From NCBI GenBank assembly GCA_035279705.1, contig DATEHG010000216.1, positions 1-14,704 on the forward strand: a stretch of 14,704 nucleotides of DNA, in the 5' to 3' direction. The stretch comes from DATEHG01 sp035279705 (GTDB lineage: Bacteria; Gemmatimonadota; Gemmatimonadetes; Gemmatimonadales; GWC2-71-9). The translations under genes and the position numbers were made by a program. Positions 1 to 7,821 of the stretch are shown here, piece by piece; position 1 is the first letter of the stretch; every line of letters starts with the position of its first letter. A model generated the notes under the pieces. It did not search any database and was not told the DNA's origin. It worked only from the letters and a program-made list of their open reading frames with translations.

Positions 1-81
1 GTGCGCGGCGCTCTTATTTGAGGGACCTGCAGCCTGACGCGGGTGTCCGGCTCTCGACCTGCTCGACTCCGACGGCGCGCG

Positions 82-1092
82 ATGCGATACCTCCCGTGCA
101 TTCTCCTCACCGCGTACGCGGGCTTCACCCTCGCCTGTACGCCTTCCGCGACCCGAGCCGCGGCGGCAGCCCCTGATTCCCTGCCCCGCTGGGAAGGCCT
201 CGTCACCACCGCCGACAGCGTCCAGCTCTTCACCCGGATTGTCGGCACGGGGCCGGACACCGTCGTCGTCCTGCACGGCGGGCCGGGGTTCACCCTCGAT
301 TACATCGCCCCGGACCTGGGGCCGCTCGCCGCTCACCACGTGCTGCTGTTCTACGACCAGCGGGGTGCGGGACGATCAACGCTCGTTGCCGATTCCGCCG
401 GCCTGGACGCGGCGCGCTTCGTGGATGACCTCGAGGCCATCCGGACCCACTTCCATCTTGACCGGCTCAACCTCCTGGGCCACTCCTGGGGCGCAGGACT
501 GGCCGCGCTGTATGCCATCCGGTTCCCCGCCGCGATCCACCAGCTCATCATCGTGGACGGCATTCCCCTCCGACGCTCAGAACTGATCGCGGGAATCACC
601 GCGATGAACCAGTCGCGGGACACCGCCGAACGGAACGCCCTGCAGCGCTGGATGGACATCCGCCGGGCCCACCCGGAGGATGCGGCCGCCTGCCTGGCCT
701 ATTACAGGCTGTGGTTCCGGCCCTTCTTCAATGATCCCACCGCCCTGGCGCGCAGCCGGGGGGATTTCTGCGCCGGGACGCCGGCGAGCCGCCGCAACAA
801 GATCCAGGGCGTGGATCGGTTCACCATGGCGTCCATCGGCGACTGGGATTGGCGCGCCGGTCTCGCGACGTTCCCTGCACGCACGCTGATCATCCACGGC
901 ACGGTGGACCCGCTGCCCTTCGCCGGCGCCGAGGAGTGGGCGGCAACGCTGCCCAATGCGCGGCTGGTGGCGCTTCCCGGCGTCGGGCATTTCCCCTACC
1001 TCGAGGCTCCCGCCGCCGTTTTCTCGGCGATCGACACATTCCTCGCGGGAAACTGGCCTCCCGACGCTCGACGGGGCCACCTCGCGCCTTAG
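82..1092 (+). CDS. Alpha/beta hydrolase, proline iminopeptidase-like (S33), exported lipoprotein
   Basis: Predicted serine hydrolase of the alpha/beta fold, closest in motif pattern to proline iminopeptidases, which release N-terminal proline from peptides; the true substrate is unknown. The open frame begins at a GTG at 43. I prefer the ATG at 82 because it opens directly onto a signal peptide (MRYLPCILLTAYAGFTLAC) whose Cys19 could be lipid-modified, although the lipobox is imperfect. In numbering from the GTG, the oxyanion motif HGGPG is at 78-82, DQRGAGRS at 105-112, the nucleophile elbow GHSWG at 146-150 (Ser148), the acid Asp289 in HGTVDP and the catalytic His316 in GVGHF, so the triad is complete. 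The usual length of the family (about 300-340 aa) fits. No clear ribosome site is seen before 82. The next gene starts 90 bp downstream and looks unrelated. Confidence 0.88.
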   Translation: MRYLPCILLTAYAGFTLACTPSATRAAAAAPDSLPRWEGLVTTADSVQLFTRIVGTGPDTVVVLHGGPGFTLDYIAPDLGPLAAHHVLLFYDQRGAGRSTLVADSAGLDAARFVDDLEAIRTHFHLDRLNLLGHSWGAGLAALYAIRFPAAIHQLIIVDGIPLRRSELIAGITAMNQSRDTAERNALQRWMDIRRAHPEDAAACLAYYRLWFRPFFNDPTALARSRGDFCAGTPASRRNKIQGVDRFTMASIGDWDWRAGLATFPARTLIIHGTVDPLPFAGAEEWAATLPNARLVALPGVGHFPYLEAPAAVFSAIDTFLAGNWPPDARRGHLAP

Positions 1093-1182
1093 CGCGCGGA
1101 CTTGTCCGGTGCACCGCGGACTCGCAGCTTAGGCGGAGCCGTCGGCCCCCAGGCCGTCCCTCACTGCAACATCGAGGTTTCC

Positions 1183-2019
1183 GTGAAGCGACAGCGGTTC
1201 GATCGACTGTTGACGACGGCCTGCGCGTTCCTTGCCTTGAGTGGCGCTTCGCCTTCCGACAGTCTGGCCCAGGCCCACGCGCCCTCGGCACCGCCGATCC
1301 AGGTCCTGATCCTCGGCGTCTTCCACTTCGCCAATCCCAACGCCGACTACGCCAAGTTCCAGGGCGTGGATGTCCTCACTCCGGCCAAACAGCAGGAGAT
1401 TCAAGCCGTCGTCGCGCAGCTGGCGAAGTTCCGGCCCACCAAGATCGCCCTCGAGCGGGAACCCGCGGAATCCGATTCCATCAACGCGGACTACCGCCGC
1501 TACCTCGCCGGCACCTTTGCGCTCACCCGCAACGAGATTCACCAGCTCGGCTTCCGCCTGGCCGCACAGCTGCACCTCGCGGCCCTCTACCCGGTGGACT
1601 TCCAGCTCGGCATGCGCATCGACTCCGTGATGGCCTACGCCCAGGCCCACGATACCGCCTTTGCGGGCCGCTTTCAGCGCACGGTCGCCGGCGTTGTCCA
1701 GCTGCTGGACAAGAAACAGCGGGAAGAGAGCATCGGGGCCAATCTCCGTTTCCTGAACGACTCGGCGACCCTGCAACTGGCCCGCGAGCCCTACGCCGAC
1801 ATGGCCACCGTCGGCGCGGGCGACACATACGTCGGCGCCCGGGTGGTGGCGCAGTGGTACGAGCGCAACCTGCGGATCTTCGCCAACGTGGCCCGCATCG
1901 CCGGGCCGGGCGACCGCATCCTCGTCATTATCGGCCAGGGGCATGCGCCCTTCCTGCGCGAGCTGGTCCGCTCGCATGCTTCGATGCAGCTGGTCGAAGC
2001 CCTGCCGTACCTGCCCTAG
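1183..2019 (+). CDS. Secreted DUF5694 protein, TraB/Tiki-like
   Basis: 278-aa exported protein that I recognise as the DUF5694 type (LGVFHFANPN at the start of the mature domain, then GVDVLTPAKQQEI and PTKIALE). The frame is open from 1102, but the GTG at 1183 has GAGG at 1174-1177 five bases upstream and opens on a clean signal peptide (MKRQRFDRLLTTACAFLALS, likely cut after SLAQA). The mature domain carries GVFH at 45-48, a conserved-looking acidic pair E91/E93 in ALERE, and GQGH at 251-254 near the C terminus. Two GxxH motifs plus a Glu are the signature of the TraB/PrgY/Tiki superfamily, where they are proposed to bind metal for proteolysis. Assigning protease activity here is inference. 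The stop is 20 bp before the next ATG, so cotranscription with the reductase gene is possible. Confidence 0.82.
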   Translation: MKRQRFDRLLTTACAFLALSGASPSDSLAQAHAPSAPPIQVLILGVFHFANPNADYAKFQGVDVLTPAKQQEIQAVVAQLAKFRPTKIALEREPAESDSINADYRRYLAGTFALTRNEIHQLGFRLAAQLHLAALYPVDFQLGMRIDSVMAYAQAHDTAFAGRFQRTVAGVVQLLDKKQREESIGANLRFLNDSATLQLAREPYADMATVGAGDTYVGARVVAQWYERNLRIFANVARIAGPGDRILVIIGQGHAPFLRELVRSHASMQLVEALPYLP

Positions 2020-2039
2020 CGCGAGGCGGACGAACCACC

Positions 2040-2591
2040 ATGACGCGTCCCCTCCGCTATTCGATCAACGTCACCCTGGACGGCTGCTGCGATCATCGCG
2101 CGGGGATCGCGGACGAGGACCTGCACCGGAACGCGGTCGCCAACCTCGAGTGGGCCGATGCCCTGCTCTTCGGCCGGGTGATCTACCAGATGATGGAATC
2201 GGCGTGGCGGTGGCCGGTCCCGGCGGGCACGAGACCCGTGTGGATGGAAGGATTTGCCCGGGCGATCGACCCGAAGAAGAAGTACGTCGTTTCGAGGACC
2301 CTCGACCGGGTCGACTGGAATGCGGAGCTGGTGCGGGGGGACCTGCGCCAGGCCGTCGAACGGCTCAAGCGGGAACCGGGCAAGGGCATCCTGGTGGGCG
2401 GGGTGAAGTTTCCGCTGGCACTCGCCGGGCTGGGCTTGATCGATGAGTACGAGTTGGTGGTGCACCCCCGGATTGCTGGCCACGGCCCGACGCTGTTCGC
2501 CGGACTGTCGAAGTGGGTGGACCTGAGGCTCGTGAGCCGGCTGGAGTTTGCCTCGGGAGCGGTGGCCATGCGGTATGAGCTGGTGAAGTAG
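2040..2591 (+). CDS. Dihydrofolate reductase-fold protein (RibD C-terminal domain type)
   Basis: 183-aa cytoplasmic protein of the RibD-C/DHFR-like family, NAD(P)H-dependent reductases of mostly unknown substrate (YyaP/YwjB type). Visible family marks: N-terminal strand ending NVTLDG (10-15), LLFGRVIY (42-49) where family members carry LxGRxTY, the nucleotide-loop LVGGVKF (118-124), LIDEYEL (133-139) and GHGPTLF (147-153). The ATG at 2040 follows a purine-rich site GAGGCGGA (2022-2029) just after the preceding stop. The same frame is open far upstream to 849, but that stretch is a shadow of the hydrolase and DUF5694 genes. It is probably transcribed with the DUF5694 gene and perhaps with the DUF1330 gene 34 bp downstream. 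Confidence 0.9.
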   Translation: MTRPLRYSINVTLDGCCDHRAGIADEDLHRNAVANLEWADALLFGRVIYQMMESAWRWPVPAGTRPVWMEGFARAIDPKKKYVVSRTLDRVDWNAELVRGDLRQAVERLKREPGKGILVGGVKFPLALAGLGLIDEYELVVHPRIAGHGPTLFAGLSKWVDLRLVSRLEFASGAVAMRYELVK

Positions 2592-2625
2592 CCGCCCGAT
2601 TCATTCCAGCGCGAAGGAGTGGACA

Positions 2626-2919
2626 ATGCCGAGTGCGTACTGGGTCATGACATTTCGATCGGTCTCGGATCCGGCGGGGCTCGCCCGTTACGCGGCAGCC
2701 TCGCTGCCCGTCATTCGAGCGCATGGGGGCCGGGTACTGGCGGCCGGCGTGCCGGCCTATACCTATGAAGCCGGCCTCCAGCAGCGCGTCGCCATCGTCG
2801 AATTCAGCAGCCTCGGCGCCGCGAACGACGCGTATCGCAGTCCGGAATACCAGGCCGCCGTGCGGCATCTGGCCGGCGCGGCGGAGCGGGACGTCCGGAT
2901 CGTCGAGGCGCAGCCCTGA
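2626..2919 (+). CDS. DUF1330 family protein
   Basis: 97-aa cytoplasmic protein with the DUF1330 layout, a ferredoxin-like (dimeric alpha-beta barrel) fold: N-terminal AYWV strand, a helix, HGGRVLAAG (33-41), VAIVEF (55-60) and the family-typical YRSPEYQ (70-76). The biochemical role of the family is not established. The ribosome site AAGGAG (2614-2619) lies six bases before the ATG and fixes the start. It lies 34 bp after the reductase gene, on the same strand. Confidence 0.9.
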   Translation: MPSAYWVMTFRSVSDPAGLARYAAASLPVIRAHGGRVLAAGVPAYTYEAGLQQRVAIVEFSSLGAANDAYRSPEYQAAVRHLAGAAERDVRIVEAQP

Positions 2920-2941
2920 ATCGGGGGAGGGCGGCTTCCTG

Positions 2942-2970
2942 TTACCCGCCCCTTCCATCCGCATTAGAAT
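2942..2970 (+). promoter_or_regulatory. Possible sigma70-type promoter
   Basis: TAGAAT at 2965-2970 matches five of six bases of the -10 consensus and sits 17 bases after a weak -35-like TTACCC (2942-2947). It is one of few AT-rich spots in this GC-rich stretch and would start transcription about 28 bases before the GTG of the membrane protein gene. The -35 match is poor (three of six), so this is tentative. Confidence 0.35.
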
Positions 2971-3004
2971 ACCCGCTCCCCAGGCCAGCTACCCGAGGCG
3001 CCCC

Positions 3005-3565
3005 GTGACTCCCTTCCTGTCGCTGCTGCTGCCCGTCGTGATCTCCGCCGTCGCCGTCTTCGTGCTTACCCTGATCATTCACATGTCGCCATGGCACCGG
3101 GGCGACTACCTGAGGCTCCCCGACGAGGATGGCGTGATGGCGGCGCTCCGTCCGTTCAAGCTGCCGCCCAACGACTACGTGGTGCCGCACCCCGGGTCGG
3201 GGGACTACATGAAGTCGCCGGAGTACGACGCCAAGCGCGATGCCGGCCCGAACCTGGTCCTGACCGTCCTGCCGAACGGACCGTGGCAGATCGGGAAGAT
3301 GATGGGGTTGTGGTTCCTCTACGTCCTGGCCATCTCGGCGAGCGTGTCGTGCGTCGTGGGGACCTTCATGCCCCCCGGCGGCCAGGGGCACGCGGTGTTT
3401 CACCATGTCGCCGTCATCACCTTCCTGGCTCACGCGATGGGCGCCGTTCCACTCTCGATCTGGTACGGCCGCAAGTGGTCCACGACCTTCCGCTACGCCG
3501 TGGATGCGCTGCTGAGCGCCCTGGCCACCGGGTGGATCTTCGCGCTGATGTGGCCGAAGGGGTAG
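3005..3565 (+). CDS. Uncharacterised four-helix membrane protein
   Basis: 186-aa integral membrane protein that I cannot assign to a named family. The GTG start at 3005 has GAGG (2995-2998) six bases upstream and opens directly into a hydrophobic segment (about residues 2-25). An extramembrane segment follows that is rich in Pro, Asp and Tyr (about 28-95) and contains PNDYVVPHPGSGDYM. Three more helices come after it, near GLWFLYVLAISASVSCVVG, HHVAVITFLAHAMGAVPLSI and DALLSALATGWIFALMW. His residues lie close together at the third helix (GQGHAVFHH). The 59-bp gap to the His/Gly-tailed peptide and 33 bp from there to the sulfatase suggest a possible three-gene unit. Confidence 0.75.
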   Translation: MTPFLSLLLPVVISAVAVFVLTLIIHMSPWHRGDYLRLPDEDGVMAALRPFKLPPNDYVVPHPGSGDYMKSPEYDAKRDAGPNLVLTVLPNGPWQIGKMMGLWFLYVLAISASVSCVVGTFMPPGGQGHAVFHHVAVITFLAHAMGAVPLSIWYGRKWSTTFRYAVDALLSALATGWIFALMWPKG

Positions 3566-3624
3566 CGTCGTCGTCCCCCCGCCGGGAGGAATTCAATCGG
3601 TTCAACATAACAGGGGAGACTCGG

Positions 3625-3894
3625 ATGGACGCCATCTCGTGGTTGATCGTACTCCTGGCCGGGGCGCTGGTCCTCTTTCTCCTCGCGGTCCGGCGGCGTG
3701 ACCGGCGGCGCGACGGGGTGGGAGGGGGCCGCTCGCCGATGGCGGATGCCAGCGGCACTGGTTTTCTCGACGACTCGGCGGGATCTCATCATGGGCACGA
3801 TGGTCATGGCGCCGGCCATGGTGACGGCGGCGCGGGCCACGGCGATGGCGGGGCCGGACACGGGGGGGATGGCGGCGGGGGCGGTCACCACTAG
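3625..3894 (+). CDS. Small membrane protein with His/Gly/Asp repeat tail
   Basis: 89-aa protein with one hydrophobic helix (about residues 5-22, SWLIVLLAGALVLFLLAV), a very basic stop-transfer stretch (RRRDRRR) and a C-terminal tail made almost only of Gly, His, Asp and Ala ending GGHH. The tail has an in-frame 21-bp repeat encoding GHGDGGA twice, then a diverged copy. The ribosome site GGGGAG (3613-3618) is six bases before the ATG. His/Asp-rich tails of this kind can bind Zn, Cu or Ni, and the basic residues predict that the tail lies in the cytoplasm. Both points are inference. The sulfatase, a metal enzyme, starts 33 bp downstream, but a functional link is unproven. Confidence 0.7.
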   Translation: MDAISWLIVLLAGALVLFLLAVRRRDRRRDGVGGGRSPMADASGTGFLDDSAGSHHGHDGHGAGHGDGGAGHGDGGAGHGGDGGGGGHH

Positions 3895-3927
3895 ACACAG
3901 GATCACCGACTACGAAGGACTCTCTCC

Positions 3928-5292
3928 ATGACGCAGGCGGGGCGCTGGGCGGCTGGCCTTGTGATGGCGCTGGGGGCGGCGGGAGCCGGGCCCGCCGGGG
4001 CGCAGGCGCCCGCGAAGCCGAACGTGGTGCTCATCGTCAGCGATGACATGGGCTATGGCGATCTCGGAGTCTACGGCGCACCGGACATCAGGACGCCGAA
4101 CCTCGATGGCCTGGCGCACGCCGGTGTCCGGCTCACCGATTTCTACGCCGCGCCACAATGCACCCCGACGCGTGCCGCGCTGATCTCCGGCCGGTACCAG
4201 CAACGCTTCCGCCTCGACGCCGCGCTCTCCGGCCCGAAATCACCGGCCGGCCAGACGGGTCTTCCGGCCACCGGCTACACCCTTCCGCAACTCCTCAAGA
4301 ACAACGGCTACGCCACGGCGCTGATCGGCAAGTGGCACCTCGGCTACCGGCCCGAATTCAGCCCCAACGCGCACGGCTTCGACTACTTCTTCGGGTTCAA
4401 GAGCGGCTACATCGACTACTACCAGCACACCAACAGCGAGGGGGACCCCGACCTGTTCGAGAACGCCACGCCGGTGCAGGTCGAGGGATACATGACGGAC
4501 CTCATCACCGAGCGATCGGTGAAGTACATCGACGAGCACGCCGGTGGCGGCTTCTTCCTCGAGGTGACCTACAACGCCGCCCACTGGCCGTTCCAGGTGC
4601 CGGATCACCCTTCGGTCGCCAGGGATCACGCCCGCTTCCTCCAGCCGGACGATTCGGCCACCTCGACCCGCCAGGATTATGTCGCGATCGTGGAGCGGGC
4701 GGACCGGGGGATCGGCCAGATACTCGGAGCCCTCAAGCGGCACGGCCTCGATCGCAATACGCTCGTCATCTATATGAACGACAACGGCGGCGAATGGCTG
4801 TCGCGCAACACGCCGCTGTTCAACCGGAAGGGGACCGTCTGGGAAGGCGGCATCCGGGTCCCGGCGATCTTCCGGTGGCCAGGACATCTGCCGCCCGGCC
4901 GGGTGTCGAACCAGGTTGGCATCGTGCAGGATGTCACGGCGTCGATCCTGGCGGCCACGGGCACGACCGTGCCTGCAGAGGCGAAACCCGACGGAATCAA
5001 CCTGCTCCCGATCCTCGCCGGCCAGGCCGGCGCCATGGAGCGCACGCTGTTCTTCCGGTTCACGGTCGGCCAGAACAGGCAGCTGGCCGTGCGCCAGGGG
5101 TCATGGAAGCTGCTGGTGGATGGCGCCAAGCGGTATGTCTTCGATCTGTCGGCCGATATCGGCGAGCGGAACGACCTGGCGAGTCAGCGCCAGGACATCG
5201 CGCAACGGCTACGGCCGCTGATCGCCGCGTGGGAGGCTGACGTTGATTCGGAGGCCGGAGCGCCTGGCGCCCCTCAGGCGCCGAACCCGTAG
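3928..5292 (+). CDS. Sulfatase (formylglycine-type arylsulfatase family), exported
   Basis: 454-aa type I sulfatase hydrolysing sulfate esters, with an N-terminal signal peptide (likely cut after AGAQA, near residue 26), so probably periplasmic. Metal and catalytic residues are all visible: D39-D40 in VSDDMGYGD, the FGly motif C78-T-P-T-R82 followed by AALISGRY, K135/H137 in GKWHLG, H219 in NAAHWPF, D285-N286 in NDNGGEW and K301 in FNRKGTVWEGG. The Cys-type motif needs an FGE-like or anSME maturase to make formylglycine; none is encoded in this window. The length fits the family and the substrate cannot be read from sequence. GAAGGA (3914-3919) eight bases upstream supports the ATG. Two hairpins follow the stop. 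Confidence 0.95.
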   Translation: MTQAGRWAAGLVMALGAAGAGPAGAQAPAKPNVVLIVSDDMGYGDLGVYGAPDIRTPNLDGLAHAGVRLTDFYAAPQCTPTRAALISGRYQQRFRLDAALSGPKSPAGQTGLPATGYTLPQLLKNNGYATALIGKWHLGYRPEFSPNAHGFDYFFGFKSGYIDYYQHTNSEGDPDLFENATPVQVEGYMTDLITERSVKYIDEHAGGGFFLEVTYNAAHWPFQVPDHPSVARDHARFLQPDDSATSTRQDYVAIVERADRGIGQILGALKRHGLDRNTLVIYMNDNGGEWLSRNTPLFNRKGTVWEGGIRVPAIFRWPGHLPPGRVSNQVGIVQDVTASILAATGTTVPAEAKPDGINLLPILAGQAGAMERTLFFRFTVGQNRQLAVRQGSWKLLVDGAKRYVFDLSADIGERNDLASQRQDIAQRLRPLIAAWEADVDSEAGAPGAPQAPNP

Positions 5293-5294
5293 CG

Positions 5295-5318
5295 GCGCGA
5301 TTCAGGAGCAGATCGCGC
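5295..5318 (+). terminator. Hairpin just after the sulfatase stop
   Basis: GCGCGAT at 5295-5301 pairs perfectly with ATCGCGC at 5312-5318 around a 10-base loop, two bases after the stop codon. There is only TT after the stem and no U tract, so it could be a Rho-assisted stop or a 3'-end stabiliser. Confidence 0.45.
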
Positions 5319-5320
5319 TT

Positions 5321-5346
5321 CTCGACCAGTCCCGGCCCGGGTCGAG
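5321..5346 (+). terminator. Second hairpin after the sulfatase gene
   Basis: CTCGACC at 5321-5327 pairs with GGTCGAG at 5340-5346 around a GC-rich 12-base loop, three bases after the first hairpin. Together they form a tandem hairpin pair in the 141-bp gap before the next gene. There is no U tract. Confidence 0.4.
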
Positions 5347-5433
5347 CGCCGGTTGCTTGCCTGACCGGACCTCGGGGCTCAACTTGTGAGGGGCGTCCGC
5401 CGGTCCGTAGTCGAATTCAGCGGAGGAGTTTCC

Positions 5434-5814
5434 TTGACGCGCACGTGGCTCGCGCTTCTCGCGGCGATCGGAACGGCGGCTCGCAGTTCAGGGCCCGTGG
5501 AGTGCGCGCCCTCCAATGACCCGGCCGTTGCGCTCCGGCCGGTGGACGCCGGATCGTCCGCGCCGCTGGCCGGCCTCGCCATCGGGACAACGGGTTTCGG
5601 CGGCTATACCGACAGCCTGAAAGCCGGCCCGGACATCTATGCCGGGCCGGACTCCCTCCGAGGTGGACTTCGCGAAGGTACCTACTCGATCCACGTCGAA
5701 GTCGCGGGATATGCCCCGTTCGACACCGCAGGTGTCGTAGTCGGACTGACGCCCGGCGCATGTCGCGAGCTGGTTACTCAACGGTTCACCGCCCGGCTCA
5801 CCGCGCTGCCGTGA
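5434..5814 (+). CDS. Small secreted protein, carboxypeptidase-regulatory/PEGA-like fold
   Basis: 126-aa protein with a short hydrophobic N terminus (TWLALLAAIGTAARSSG) and a C-terminal half that reads like a beta-sandwich carboxypeptidase-regulatory-like or PEGA domain (LREGTYSIHVEVAGYAPFDT, about residues 80-105). These domains occur on exported proteins and have no enzymatic role of their own. The frame is open from a GTG at 5386. I choose the TTG at 5434 because a full GGAGGAG (5422-5428) lies five bases before it and nothing comparable precedes the GTG. Whether the signal is cleaved is unclear. Its stop overlaps the GTG of the propeller remnant (GTGA at 5811-5814). Confidence 0.65.
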   Translation: MTRTWLALLAAIGTAARSSGPVECAPSNDPAVALRPVDAGSSAPLAGLAIGTTGFGGYTDSLKAGPDIYAGPDSLRGGLREGTYSIHVEVAGYAPFDTAGVVVGLTPGACRELVTQRFTARLTALP

Positions 5815-6020
5815 GCCGGCCGTCCCGCGCCCCCGGCCCGGGCACGCCGTCTTCCGGATGGGTGCAGGAATCGCGGTCCATCGCCGACGGCGGGCCGGTC
5901 AATTCCATCAACGCCCTGCTGCAAGGCCGCACTGGCTATCTGTGGGCCGCCACCTTCGGCGAGCTGGTTCGCTTCGAAGGCGTGCGCTTCACGGCCCACC
6001 ACTCCGCCAACCTCAGGTAA
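5811..6020 (+). pseudogene. Remnant of a two-component regulator propeller (Reg_prop) sensor gene
   Basis: A 69-codon frame from the GTG overlapping the previous stop. Residues from about 21 match the opening of large sensor proteins whose periplasmic part is a Reg_prop beta-propeller: WVQESRSIADGGPVNSINAL, then LQGRTGYLWAATFGELVRFE and GVRFT, which is the classic N-terminal blade (usually W...DGLP.NSVNAI...GYLWLGT..GL.RFDGVRF). Complete proteins of this kind are around 1000 aa with a kinase or GGDEF output; here it stops after about one blade at TAA 6018-6020. I infer a 5' fragment left after deletion, with the channel gene placed 15 bp later. A short functional single-blade protein is much less likely. 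Confidence 0.6.
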
Positions 6021-6035
6021 CCCGGAGAACCCTGC

Positions 6036-6632
<597 letters not shown>

Positions 6633-6661
6633 ACAGACCGCGCGTCCAACCCCGTCCTCGC

Positions 6662-7096
6662 ATGCGCACACCACTTCTCTTCCTGCTTCTCTGGGCCGGC
6701 TTCGCGTCGGCTTCGGTGGCCCAGTCAGCCCCCGGACCCGTAGTCGGCGAGGTGTTTCTCGCCCGTGAACTCGACCGGCCGCCCAAGCTCCTCGAGCCGC
6801 GGACCTGGTACTACCCGGCCGATTCCCTGTCGAAGTCCGTGACCGTTCATGCAGGGTTCGTGGTGGATACCTCCGGACTGGTGGAGCCCGGATCCATCAA
6901 ACTGAAGTCGCCCATCGATTCCACCCTCGCCGACGCCGCTCGACGGACGATCATCGCCACGCAATACCGGCCCGGCAGCTTCCACGGGCTGGCCGTCCGT
7001 GTCCTGATGGACGAGAAGCTCGTCTTCCACTCCCAGCCAAAGCACTGCGTGCCATCCGCTGATTCGCCGGGGTTCCGGAGCTGCGTCAAGCCGTAG
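6662..7096 (+). CDS. Exported TonB C-terminal-domain-like protein
   Basis: 144-aa protein with a Sec signal peptide (MRTPLLFLLLWAGFASASVA, cut about residues 20-22) and a domain at about 58-122 patterned like TonB C-terminal domains: VTVHAGFVVDTSGLV, then DSTLADAARRTIIATQYRPG, then VRVLMDEKLVF. Real TonB energy transducers keep an N-terminal membrane anchor and a Pro-rich linker; both are missing here, so it is probably a soluble or secreted relative and not an ExbB/ExbD partner. Two Cys in the tail (C129, C141) could form a disulfide. The start follows the channel gene by 29 bp with no strong ribosome site, so the start is moderately secure. Confidence 0.75.
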   Translation: MRTPLLFLLLWAGFASASVAQSAPGPVVGEVFLARELDRPPKLLEPRTWYYPADSLSKSVTVHAGFVVDTSGLVEPGSIKLKSPIDSTLADAARRTIIATQYRPGSFHGLAVRVLMDEKLVFHSQPKHCVPSADSPGFRSCVKP

Positions 7097-7110
7097 AAGC
7101 GGCCTTGCCG

Positions 7111-7722
7111 ATGACCAGCATCCTGCCCCGGCTCATCCTCGTCCTGATTGGCGCAGGTTATCTCCTCGCCCGCGTCGTGTCGACTCGGCGGGGCTCGTGG
7201 GGTTCCGGTGACTGGCTCAAGTTCGCCGGTCGCCTCGCCTTCTATGGCGGCCTTGTCGTGTTGGGGATAGCCATGGCGTTCGGGGTGGACTACCACGCCG
7301 GTATCGCCGGGCCCGGTCAATCCACCCAGCGGATGCTGTATGTGGTCCTGATGATGCTCATGGTGCTCTACGGCGTCGTCTCTCTAGTTGACACGCCCTT
7401 CAGCGGTGCCGGTGAGGGCGGCGGCCGGGGATTGATGCGCGGTTACCTGCACACGACGATGGTTTTCGTGATCCTCGCCTGCCTCGGGGCCCTCGTCGCC
7501 GGGCGAATGGGCGTCGCCCCGTATCGCGGGGTCATCGTGGTCTTCGGGGGCTTCATGCTCTGGATCGGTGCGGCGATGCCGCTGTGGATCCAGACCATGG
7601 TAAGAGGCCACATCTGGATGAGCCGCCTCAGCCCGCTGCAGGTCCGGCTGGTGTACCTGGGTCTCGGGGTCGTCCTGGTTGCCATGGGCGTTGCCGGCTG
7701 GCCGGCGGCATGGTTCCGCTGA
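7111..7722 (+). CDS. Uncharacterised six-helix membrane protein
   Basis: 203-aa very hydrophobic protein with about six transmembrane segments (for example ILPRLILVLIGAGYLLARVV, LYVVLMMLMVLYGVVSL, TTMVFVILACLGALVAG, LVYLGLGVVLVAMGVAG). A Gly-rich loop (SGAGEGGGRG) lies between helices three and four. No family is recognised and no charged active-site-like motif stands out. The ATG at 7111 lies 14 bp after the TonB-like gene; a TTG two codons earlier is possible. No strong ribosome site is seen, which suggests translational coupling with the gene upstream. Confidence 0.75.
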   Translation: MTSILPRLILVLIGAGYLLARVVSTRRGSWGSGDWLKFAGRLAFYGGLVVLGIAMAFGVDYHAGIAGPGQSTQRMLYVVLMMLMVLYGVVSLVDTPFSGAGEGGGRGLMRGYLHTTMVFVILACLGALVAGRMGVAPYRGVIVVFGGFMLWIGAAMPLWIQTMVRGHIWMSRLSPLQVRLVYLGLGVVLVAMGVAGWPAAWFR

Positions 7723-7761
7723 TCGGCCGAGGCGATTCCACCGCGACATTTCAATCCCTCG

Positions 7762-7771
7762 CTGTGCACAG
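7762..7771. other. 10-bp perfect palindrome in the gap before the SIMPL gene
   Basis: CTGTGCACAG is self-complementary and lies 50 bp before the ATG of the SIMPL gene. It could be a regulator site, but a 10-bp palindrome may occur by chance. Nothing else is recognised in the 99-bp gap. Confidence 0.2.
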
Positions 7772-7821
7772 ATCCCCGTCTCATCCGTCGTCCCGGTCAG
7801 TCACTCTACAAGCGAGGAATC

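Noticed and set aside
849..2039. Long in-frame extension upstream of the DHFR-like gene (total 580 codons)
   Set aside because: It overlaps the hydrolase and DUF5694 genes in another frame and is Arg/Pro/Gly-rich shadow sequence; only the part from ATG 2040 matches a family and has its own ribosome site.
4158..5240. A 360-codon + frame inside the sulfatase gene
   Set aside because: It lies wholly within the sulfatase, whose catalytic residues are complete in its own frame; the alternative translation is Arg/His/Pro-rich.
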